Source: Alphaproteobacteria bacterium
Lineage (GTDB): Bacteria; Pseudomonadota; Alphaproteobacteria; Micavibrionales; Micavibrionaceae
Assembly (NCBI GenBank): GCA_030432775.1
Contig: JAUILO010000032.1
Coordinates: 1 to 18,817, forward strand
Direction: 5' to 3'
DNA length: 18,817 bases
The position numbers and the translations under genes are program-made. This document shows positions 1 to 5,896 of the stretch, one piece after another. The notes under the pieces were generated by a model. That model had not been told where the DNA came from, searched no databases, and saw only the letters and a program-made list of their open reading frames with translations. Every line of letters starts with the position of its first letter. Positions within the stretch are counted from its first letter, which is position 1.

Positions 1-1
1 T

Positions 2-286
2 TCAGGAAAAGCTGCAAGTGAAGCTCTGCATTTATTTGATCCTTATCCGCAAATTTTAAAAAATGTGCGTTACGAAGGGCAAAACCAGCCGCTTGATGAT
101 GAATCTGTGAAAGAGGCGATCAAGCAGGCCGAACAGACATTGTCTAATGATGGCCGCCTTGTTGTACGAGCATCAGGAACAGAGCCCGTGATCCGCGTTA
201 TGGCGGAAGGTGGGAATTCAGATCTGATCCAGACAGTTGTTGATGATTTGTGTCTTTTCATTGAAAGACAGAGTAAATCCGCATAA
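2..286 (+). CDS. glmM: Phosphoglucosamine mutase, C-terminal fragment
   Basis: GlmM converts glucosamine-6-phosphate to glucosamine-1-phosphate in the cytoplasm, on the route to UDP-GlcNAc for peptidoglycan and LPS. Only about the last 94 residues are present; the reading frame is open to the left edge, so this is a gene cut by the window and not a broken gene. The visible part is the C-terminal phosphate-binding domain. It carries the family signature RASGTEPVIRVMAEG at nucleotides about 167-211, which binds the sugar phosphate and separates GlmM from other hexose-phosphate mutases. The gene ends 34 bases before purA, so the two may be cotranscribed. The stop codon lies inside a CGCATAAAT 9-mer that recurs around purA. 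Confidence 0.93.
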   Translation, partial: SGKAASEALHLFDPYPQILKNVRYEGQNQPLDDESVKEAIKQAEQTLSNDGRLVVRASGTEPVIRVMAEGGNSDLIQTVVDDLCLFIERQSKSA

Positions 287-320
287 ATCTAATTTGGTTT
301 AATTTTAAAGAGGAAAAAAT

Positions 321-1613
321 ATGGCTAATGTAGCAGTAATCGGATCACAGTGGGGCGACGAAGGCAAAGGCAAGATTGTTGATTGGCTTTCAAATCGCGC
401 GGACGTTGTTGTGCGTTTTCAGGGCGGTCATAATGCTGGTCATACGTTGGTTATTGATGGTGTTGAATACAAGCTCAGCCTGCTTCCTTCCGGTGTAGTT
501 CGTGGAGGCAAGCTTTCGATTATCGGTAACGGCGTTGTTGTTGATCCGTGGGCATTGTTGAACGAAATTAAAACCGTGCAGGAAAAGGGCGTGACGATTA
601 CGTCTGAAAACCTATTGCTTGCTGAAAACGCAAACCTCATTCTTCCGATACATCAAAGACTTGATGCGGCGCTGGAGAAAGCGCGTGGCAAGGGACAAAT
701 TGGAACAACAGGCCGTGGTATCGGGCCAACATATGAAGATAAAGTAGCAAGACGCGGTATTCGCGTTTGTGATTTGAAACATGACGAGTTGTTACAGGAA
801 AAACTTGATAACATGATGGTTCACCACAATGCATTGCTCAAAGGCCTCGGCGCGGATCCGATTGATGCGTCTGATGTTTATGACGAGCTTGTTAAAATCC
901 GTCCTGATATTTTGCAGTACGCCGGTGTGCCTTGGAAACGTCTGGAAGAAGCCCGTATGAAGGGTGAGAAGATATTATTTGAAGGGGCACAAGGTGCGAT
1001 GCTTGATGTGGATCATGGTACATATCCTTTTGTCACATCTTCGAATACTGTGGCGGGGCAGGCAGCGAGCGGATCAGGTGTAGGCCCGAAAAGCGTGAAT
1101 TATGTTCTCGGTATTACAAAAGCGTACACAACACGTGTGGGCACGGGGCCGTTTCCAACCGAACAGGATAATGATATTGGCGAAGCGCTTGGCAAAAAAG
1201 GCCGTGAATTTGGCACAGTGACAGGCCGTAAGCGCCGTTGTGGCTGGTTTGATGCTGTGATGGTGCGTCAGGCGGTTAAAGTTTCCGGTATTGACGGTAT
1301 TGCGCTGACCAAACTTGATGTTTTGGATGGTCTGGACGAAATTAATATCTGTGTTGGTTATGAGCTTAATGGTCAAAAACTGGACTACTACCCTGCTTCA
1401 CAAGTCGAGCAAGCAAGCGTTGTTCCGGTTTATGAAACTATTTCTGGCTGGCAAGATAGTTCTTATGGCGCGCGTTCATGGGCTGAACTTCCGGCGGAAG
1501 CGATCAAATATGTACGCCGTGTTGAAGAGCTTATCGAAGCGCCCGTCACATTGCTTTCTACAAGTCCGGAGCGTGATGATACGATATTGGTGAAAGATCC
1601 GTTTTTCTCGTAA
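321..1613 (+). CDS. purA: Adenylosuccinate synthetase
   Basis: PurA catalyses GTP-dependent condensation of IMP with aspartate to adenylosuccinate, the first committed step to AMP, in the cytoplasm. The 430-residue product has the normal family length. The GTP-binding loop GDEGKGKIVDWL is near residues 12-23 and the NAGHT segment with its catalytic histidine near residues 38-42. Further conserved segments are TTGRGIGP near residue 130, the EGAQGAMLD loop near residues 220-230, and TVTGRKRRCGWFDAV near residue 300. The start is decided by the Shine-Dalgarno sequence AAAGAGGAA at 307-315, six bases before the ATG. Nothing is missing or unusual. No terminator is evident after it; the downstream spacer carries short tandem repeats. 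Confidence 0.98.
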   Translation: MANVAVIGSQWGDEGKGKIVDWLSNRADVVVRFQGGHNAGHTLVIDGVEYKLSLLPSGVVRGGKLSIIGNGVVVDPWALLNEIKTVQEKGVTITSENLLLAENANLILPIHQRLDAALEKARGKGQIGTTGRGIGPTYEDKVARRGIRVCDLKHDELLQEKLDNMMVHHNALLKGLGADPIDASDVYDELVKIRPDILQYAGVPWKRLEEARMKGEKILFEGAQGAMLDVDHGTYPFVTSSNTVAGQAASGSGVGPKSVNYVLGITKAYTTRVGTGPFPTEQDNDIGEALGKKGREFGTVTGRKRRCGWFDAVMVRQAVKVSGIDGIALTKLDVLDGLDEINICVGYELNGQKLDYYPASQVEQASVVPVYETISGWQDSSYGARSWAELPAEAIKYVRRVEELIEAPVTLLSTSPERDDTILVKDPFFS

Positions 1614-1621
1614 TCGTTTTT

Positions 1622-1647
1622 TTAACGCATAAATTAAACGCATAAAT
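1622..1647 (+). repeat. Two 13-bp tandem repeats after purA
   Basis: TTAACGCATAAAT (1622-1634) is followed directly by TAAACGCATAAAT (1635-1647), differing at one base. The core CGCATAAAT also occurs at 280-288, across the glmM stop, and at 1723-1731, across the start codon of the next gene. On the other strand it occurs at 17778-17786, within the first codons of tadD. Confidence 0.75.
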
Positions 1648-1729
1648 CGTTGCATCGGTTTTACTTCTTGGGAAAACAGAAGTAGAATAGTTGTTCTTGT
1701 ATGACAACATCACAATATTTTGCGCATAA

Positions 1730-2851
1730 ATGACATCACAAACAACAGAGCAGGATGGATATACAGACCAAACAAGTACCGAAGGTGCTGATGGTCTGGA
1801 GGATGCTGTTGCGCCGGCTTCGACAGGTGGCGGTAGCGGAGCGGCAGTACTGAATGAAAAAGTTGATATTTATGTCGATAAGCGTTTAAGGCATCTTGAT
1901 AGAGGTCCTATACAGGCCTATGCGGCGCAGCTTCGCGGTGACACACACATGCTGCATTTTGCACTGGTGTGTGAAAAAGCATATATGCCGCGCATGGGCG
2001 AGCGCGGTAAATATGGGGCGCTGGTTAACCCATCACTGGCAAAGCTCACTATGTCCGGCGTTGTGTATTGGCCGCCTGCCAAGGCCGAACGTTTTGTGCT
2101 TATTTATGAGAATAACCTTGGTAAGCCCTTGATTGCGGCCGGTGTCAAAGAAGGGCTTGGCTGGAAATCTGAGAAAGTTACACAGGCTTTTATCAAGCCG
2201 ATGCTGTCTGTTTTGTATGATTTACGTGATAAGGGCATATCACATCGCGGTATTAACCCCTCTAATGTTTTTGATGGCGGCGCCGGTAAAGATGTTGAGC
2301 GTGTGATACTGGGCGATTGTTTGTCATTGCCGCCGGGCTTTTCGCAGCCTGCGATGTATGAGTCGGTAGAGCGTTCTATTGCCGACCCGATCGCACGTGG
2401 TGAGGGTGGCGTAGAAGACGATTTATATGCAATGGGCGTGACAATTACAGTGCTTATGCGCAATAACAATCCGCTTGCCTCGATGAGTGATGAACAGATA
2501 TTGGCGACAAAGATTGATACGGGCAGTTTTGCCACGCTCACATCCGGCGAAAGGTTCTCTGCACCTATTATGGAGCTTTTGCGTGGACTTTTATACGATA
2601 ACCCTGATCAGCGGCTGAGTTTGGAGGAGATTGAGCAATGGCTCGAGGGGCAGCGTTTAACCCCGCGTCAGCCCGCATGGGCAAAGAAAGCCAGCCGTCC
2701 GCTTTCATTTAATGGTCGTAATTATCTAAGGCCGATCATGCTGGCGCAGGTGCTGGAAGATAACCCAAAAGAGGTAACGCAATGCGTGGAAAATGGATTA
2801 GCCGCTCTTTGGAAGATGCCACGATGGAAAAGCGCTTTGAAGATGCTTTGA
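1730..2851 (+). CDS. Protein kinase-like protein (probable pseudokinase), N-terminal part
   Basis: The 373 residues begin with about 45 polar Ser/Thr/Gly/Glu-rich residues. A degenerate eukaryotic-type protein kinase fold follows. The catalytic loop position reads HRGINPSN (residues 172-179), where active kinases have HRDxKPxN, so the base aspartate is a glycine while the metal-binding asparagine position remains. The DFG position reads GDC (195-197), keeping the Asp, and the subdomain IX signature appears as DDLYAMGV (230-237). No clear glycine-rich loop is seen. Phosphotransfer is therefore doubtful, and a scaffold or nucleotide-sensing role is an inference. The ATG at 1730 has no Shine-Dalgarno sequence. 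The last 23 codons overlap the next ORF in another frame. From memory of the family, proteins with this domain continue into the sequence encoded by that ORF, so the gene may be split by a frameshift. Confidence 0.72.
   Translation: MTSQTTEQDGYTDQTSTEGADGLEDAVAPASTGGGSGAAVLNEKVDIYVDKRLRHLDRGPIQAYAAQLRGDTHMLHFALVCEKAYMPRMGERGKYGALVNPSLAKLTMSGVVYWPPAKAERFVLIYENNLGKPLIAAGVKEGLGWKSEKVTQAFIKPMLSVLYDLRDKGISHRGINPSNVFDGGAGKDVERVILGDCLSLPPGFSQPAMYESVERSIADPIARGEGGVEDDLYAMGVTITVLMRNNNPLASMSDEQILATKIDTGSFATLTSGERFSAPIMELLRGLLYDNPDQRLSLEEIEQWLEGQRLTPRQPAWAKKASRPLSFNGRNYLRPIMLAQVLEDNPKEVTQCVENGLAALWKMPRWKSALKML
2768..2774 (+). promoter_or_regulatory. Internal Shine-Dalgarno for the second half of the split kinase gene
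   Basis: AAAGAGG lies 7 bases before the ATG at 2782, inside the coding sequence of the upstream kinase-like ORF. This good spacing means ribosomes finishing the first ORF at 2851 could reinitiate on the second. It is the best argument that the overlap is functional and not just a damaged gene. Confidence 0.45.
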
Positions 2852-3816
2852 GTATGGCCAATGCGCAAGGACGCGGTGCTGGGTATTGGGATCGTGTGAT
2901 GTCTTATATTGCAATGGTTATGTATCCACAATCTCCGGTTCGTTATAAAGGGATGAAATTCTGTGCTGATGGTTTTTCGTTTGTCATGGCTAATGCATTT
3001 GTGAATAAAGCAGACCCCCAGCCATTTCGTGATATTATTTTTTACCAGTTCTTATCCAAATGGTTTGATATTCAAAAAGATAGTGTGACTGATTTGACTC
3101 ATATTTTGAAGCGTGTGGGAGATGCGAAAAAGGCAGTAAATCAGAATAATATGGGGTATGGCCTGGAGCGGGCCTTATACGTTGTGAGCCCTGATGTTCC
3201 GTGTTTGAGCGAGGCGCTTGATTCTTATTATATAACCAATCCCGAAACGCTTATGTATGCGCTTGAAAATATTTCCAAACAACCGGATCGACCCGAGCTT
3301 ATTATTGATCGTCATATAGCTGCTTTTTTATCAGTTCGGGATTCAAAATCTATTGATAGTTTTCTAGTTGAGCTAAACTCACGCGATTATTTTAAGCGTA
3401 TTCTGGCTAATCTTCGTATTCTTTCTACGATTCAAAGACGGGCAGGTCTGGGTGAGTTTCCAGGGCTTACGACCTGGCTTGCCGATATTATGGGGCCGGT
3501 TTATGACCGCTATCATGATCGATCTATGCGCGAGAAGGTTCAAAAGAGTGTTGAGAAAGTGAAGGGTGGCGGTGATTTGGGGCTGCTTGCCAAAGCGATT
3601 GATGATGATGCGGTGTGGAAGAGTGATCTTGGTGAGTTTAAACAGGCGATTGAAGAGTATAAGCGTCTTAAAAAAGAGGCGTTAAGTGTTCAGGATAAGC
3701 TTAAACATCCTGATCGTTTTGGTAAAGAAGACGGACAGGAAATAGCTGCTGTTGTCTCTGGCGTTATTAGCGGCATCATCATACTGGCATTCGCATTTAT
3801 ATTTATGTTGAAATAA
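2782..3816 (+). CDS. Tail-anchored C-terminal part of the kinase-like protein
   Basis: This 344-residue protein is mostly alpha-helical by appearance. A charged helical stretch near residues 275-312 leads to one hydrophobic segment at about residues 320-343 that ends in a terminal lysine. That pattern suggests a tail-anchored inner-membrane protein with its bulk in the cytoplasm. It opens with KWISRSLEDATMEKR, which in my recollection of related kinase-like proteins follows directly on the region at the end of the preceding ORF (…EVTQCVENG). In this frame a stop at 2761-2763 lies just upstream, so the frame cannot extend further. Either a small deletion separated the two halves, or the halves are made separately by coupled translation from the Shine-Dalgarno at 2768-2774. 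No enzymatic motif was recognised. Confidence 0.7.
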   Translation: MRGKWISRSLEDATMEKRFEDALSMANAQGRGAGYWDRVMSYIAMVMYPQSPVRYKGMKFCADGFSFVMANAFVNKADPQPFRDIIFYQFLSKWFDIQKDSVTDLTHILKRVGDAKKAVNQNNMGYGLERALYVVSPDVPCLSEALDSYYITNPETLMYALENISKQPDRPELIIDRHIAAFLSVRDSKSIDSFLVELNSRDYFKRILANLRILSTIQRRAGLGEFPGLTTWLADIMGPVYDRYHDRSMREKVQKSVEKVKGGGDLGLLAKAIDDDAVWKSDLGEFKQAIEEYKRLKKEALSVQDKLKHPDRFGKEDGQEIAAVVSGVISGIIILAFAFIFMLK

Positions 3817-3858
3817 TGAAGGGAACGGCTCTTTGTTTCGAGCCGGATTTATACAGGA

Positions 3859-4392
3859 ATGGCAAAAGAAAAAAAGGTAAAGGCCAAGAAGGCAAAAAAA
3901 GGTAAGGGCAAGGGTAAAATGCCTTGGACCGGACAGCTTGTCATGATTTCCGGTATATTGCTCTCGCTTGCTTTCTTGCAATCCACGATATTGATTGTGG
4001 TTGGGATGCTGCCGACACTAGCGGCGGCAGTGGTCGATCGTACAGGTAAGGGCACACTTGCTATTACCATTGGCGCGATGAATCTTGCGGGGTGTAGTCC
4101 TTTTTTGATCCAGTTATGGATGAATGGTCATGAGCTGGATATGGGGGTAGAGATGCTCTCTAATCCATTTACTATTATTGTGATGTATTCCGGAGCGGCT
4201 ATTGGTTATGTGATTAACTGGTCGCTATCAGGTGTTGTCGAGGCGCTTATGGTGAAGAAATATAGTAAGCGACTTGAGGATATTTCCAAGCGTCAGGAAG
4301 AGCTCGAGAAGCGCTGGGGCAAAGAAGTTACTGGTGCTGTAACCCTAGATCCTTTTGGTTTTCCTTTGGAAAAAGCCACTAAGTCGGCCTGA
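3859..4392 (+). CDS. Lysine-rich multi-spanning membrane protein, function unknown
   Basis: This 177-residue protein begins with about 20 residues that are nearly half lysine. Three hydrophobic segments follow, at about residues 25-48, 56-82 and 98-122, and then a charged helix (about 126-152) likely to form a coiled coil. By the positive-inside rule the lysine tail should be cytoplasmic. It starts 42 bases after the kinase-like pair and is probably in the same operon. I recall similar proteins, with a GMLPTLxAxVVDR segment like the one here, beside the same kinase-like family in other alphaproteobacteria, but this was not checked. The AGGA before the ATG is too close to act well; the ATG at 3919, preceded by AAGGGT, is an alternative that would remove the lysine tail. 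No named function can be supported. Confidence 0.72.
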   Translation: MAKEKKVKAKKAKKGKGKGKMPWTGQLVMISGILLSLAFLQSTILIVVGMLPTLAAAVVDRTGKGTLAITIGAMNLAGCSPFLIQLWMNGHELDMGVEMLSNPFTIIVMYSGAAIGYVINWSLSGVVEALMVKKYSKRLEDISKRQEELEKRWGKEVTGAVTLDPFGFPLEKATKSA

Positions 4393-4427
4393 TTTATTTC
4401 CCTAAAATTATGGATCACTAGCTCGTA

Positions 4428-4439
4428 CCCTATATAGGG
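4428..4439. repeat. 12-bp perfect palindrome CCCTATATAGGG
   Basis: A perfect inverted repeat in the spacer between the kinase module and the pilus locus, extended by a G-run on the right. It could be an operator, but nothing links it to a particular regulator. Confidence 0.4.
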
Positions 4440-4483
4440 GGGGATGGGTAATGCTTGTAAAAGTGTATAAAACTTATGTAAAA

Positions 4484-4489
4484 TATAAT
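4484..4489 (+). promoter_or_regulatory. Candidate -10 box TATAAT
   Basis: A consensus -10 hexamer in an AT-rich stretch 74 bases before an intrinsic terminator. No convincing -35 stands at 16-18 bases, so the promoter call rests on the -10 alone. If real, a transcript starting near 4496 would end at the terminator after about 90 nt. Confidence 0.25.
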
Positions 4490-4561
4490 TATCATTGTAG
4501 TGTAAAATAACCATTCCTTATGCACTGGGGGTGTAAACTTGTAATAGGTGTAAGAGTAACG

Positions 4562-4588
4562 AAGCATGTCCGAAGGGGCATGCTTTTT
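4562..4588 (+). terminator. Intrinsic terminator upstream of the Tad locus
   Basis: Arms AAGCATGTCC (4562-4571) and GGGCATGCTT (4576-4585) form a 10-bp stem with one G-U pair and a GAAG loop. The run of five T at 4584-4588 follows. It works only in the + direction, because the other side lacks a T-run. It lies 170 bases past the membrane-protein gene and 33 before tadE, so it either ends the kinase-module transcript late, ends a short RNA, or acts as an attenuator. Confidence 0.75.
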
Positions 4589-4620
4589 GGGTTTTAGGGG
4601 TATGGGGGTATTTTACTAAA

Positions 4621-5187
4621 ATGCTAGTGAAATCTCTATTCGATAGATTTTTGGCGATATTCAGGGATGAAACCGGAACAACAGCGATCGAGTTTAGCCT
4701 GCTGGCTATACCGTTTGTGTTCACTGTGATTTCAATTGTAGAGCTGTCATTATTCTTTGCCACATCAAGTGTAGTTGATGGGGCTCTTGATGTTGTCGCA
4801 CGTCAAATTCGTGTTGGTCAGATCCAGCAAGAAGAAACTATTGAGGCGATGGAAGACAAGTTTATCGAAATTGTATGCAGCCATGGCGATGTTCTGACAG
4901 ATTGTAATAAAATCGAATTTGAAGTGCTTAAGCTTGATAAATTTTCAACTGATATTGCAGCAACTGTTAATGAGGAAGGTGGTTTGGTTGACCCGGCATT
5001 CGAAGTTGACGCGATTACCGCTGGGTGCGTATCGCTTATCCGCATTTCTTATCTCTATGAATTTTTGACGCCACTCTACGGAAAGATGTGGTCGAACTAT
5101 CCCGGTAATCAAAGGCTTTTGATTGCAACGACAGTTGTAAAATCAGAGCCGTTTGATTTCGATGTTGATGAAGATTGCAGTATTTAA
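4621..5187 (+). CDS. TadE-like minor pseudopilin (first copy)
   Basis: TadE-family proteins are pseudopilins of the Tad (type IVc) pilus. They are held in the inner membrane by one N-terminal segment and cleaved by the Tad prepilin peptidase. This 188-residue protein has a short basic leader ending ETG, then TTAIEF: cleavage is expected after Gly19, with the conserved glutamate at +5 (Glu24). A hydrophobic segment runs from about residue 22 to 46. The rest is a periplasmic domain with a cysteine pair (VCSHGDVLTDC) and a further cysteine near residue 138. No clear Shine-Dalgarno precedes the ATG. It is the first of three consecutive TadE/TadG-type genes, and calling it tadE rather than tadF would be arbitrary. 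Confidence 0.88.
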   Translation: MLVKSLFDRFLAIFRDETGTTAIEFSLLAIPFVFTVISIVELSLFFATSSVVDGALDVVARQIRVGQIQQEETIEAMEDKFIEIVCSHGDVLTDCNKIEFEVLKLDKFSTDIAATVNEEGGLVDPAFEVDAITAGCVSLIRISYLYEFLTPLYGKMWSNYPGNQRLLIATTVVKSEPFDFDVDEDCSI

Positions 5188-5226
5188 AGGTTTGTTTAGT
5201 AAAGGGCTGCGCCGTAAGGCGGTCTG

Positions 5227-5252
5227 GGTGTTTGTAAGTGGTGTTTGTAAGT
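5227..5252 (+). repeat. Perfect 13-bp tandem duplication in the ribosome-binding region
   Basis: GGTGTTTGTAAGT occurs twice without a gap, ending one base before the ATG of the second tadE-like gene. Each copy holds a weak TAAG Shine-Dalgarno-like core. Only the second copy lies at a useful distance from the ATG. Confidence 0.9.
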
Positions 5253-5253
5253 T

Positions 5254-5799
5254 ATGAGTAAAAACTTTTTATCATATATACGCGATGATAGCGGCGCTGC
5301 GGCGGCCGAGTTTGTGCTTGTTTTTCCGGTTCTGTTTTCAATGATCCTCGGGATTTGGGATGTGGGAAATGGTCTTGCCGCCGGTAAACGAGCGATTTCC
5401 GCGACCCAGATTATGGCAGATTTGATCGGGCGCGAACTTACCGTTGATATGGCCGAAGTCGAACAGGCAGTGGTGGCGGGTGAAGTTGCGATGGAGCCAT
5501 TTGATACATCCGGTTTTTATGTCGAGATGCTCAGTGTTGCTTTTGATAAGGATGGCAATATCGAAACCGATCCGACAACTTACTGGGAATATACAAGCGA
5601 TGGCAGCCCTGTTGGTGCAGATCTTCATGAACGCATGTTAGAGATGTCGTTGCCATCTGACGGGTTAATTGCTGTACGCGTGACTTATGATTATAAGCCT
5701 TTATTCGGTGAATTGATTTTAGGAGATATTGAGTTGAAGGAAACGACTTTTATCCGAGGGCGCAAGATAGAAGTTGTAAAGGCAGAGTGGAAACAATAA
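5254..5799 (+). CDS. TadE-like minor pseudopilin (second copy)
   Basis: A second TadE-family pseudopilin of 181 residues. The leader ends DDSG, with expected cleavage after Gly14 and the +5 glutamate at Glu19 (AAAAEF). A hydrophobic segment of about 20 residues follows, and a periplasmic domain without cysteines. It is shorter on cysteines than its upstream neighbour, so the two are probably not interchangeable; members of such pairs are often assigned TadE and TadF. The gap from the first copy is 66 bases and carries a 13-bp tandem duplication just before the ATG in place of a strong Shine-Dalgarno. Confidence 0.87.
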   Translation: MSKNFLSYIRDDSGAAAAEFVLVFPVLFSMILGIWDVGNGLAAGKRAISATQIMADLIGRELTVDMAEVEQAVVAGEVAMEPFDTSGFYVEMLSVAFDKDGNIETDPTTYWEYTSDGSPVGADLHERMLEMSLPSDGLIAVRVTYDYKPLFGELILGDIELKETTFIRGRKIEVVKAEWKQ

Positions 5800-5820
5800 G
5801 GCCAGTGAATAGGTCAGTGA

Positions 5821-5850
5821 AATAAAAGCGAATAAAACTGAATAAAAACA
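5821..5850 (+). repeat. Three 10-bp imperfect tandem repeats before tadG
   Basis: AATAAAAGCG, AATAAAACTG and AATAAAAACA follow one another, sharing AATAAAA. CAGTGAA is also repeated just before them (5803-5809 and 5815-5821). The whole tadE-tadG spacer is therefore repetitive and A-rich. Confidence 0.7.
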
Positions 5851-5896
5851 ATGCAGCAAGGTTTATGTGGCAAGGGGTATAGAGGTTAATAGGGTG

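Noticed and set aside
1074..1376. Open reading frames antisense to purA and similar shadows elsewhere
   Set aside because: They lie fully inside well-supported genes, have no family features, and follow from the codon use of the real frame.
1650..1688. Possible promoter and small hairpin (TACTTCT…AGAAGTA) before the kinase-like gene
   Set aside because: TTGCAT and TAGAAT are 27 bases apart and TTTTAC is a weak -35. The 7-bp hairpin has no T-run, so neither a promoter nor a terminator can be supported.
1701..1733. Ten-codon leader ORF whose TGA overlaps the ATG of the kinase-like gene
   Set aside because: There is no Shine-Dalgarno before it, and an ORF this short is common by chance. The overlap alone is not evidence.
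2780..2795. Programmed -1 ribosomal frameshift in the kinase-like gene
   Set aside because: The required shift is -1, but GTGGAAAATGG contains no X XXY YYZ slippery heptamer in the right frame and no clear downstream stem was seen. A deletion or reinitiation fits better.
4520..4597. Small 25-codon ORF across the pre-tad terminator
   Set aside because: It has no Shine-Dalgarno and runs through the terminator stem, so the stem explains the sequence better.
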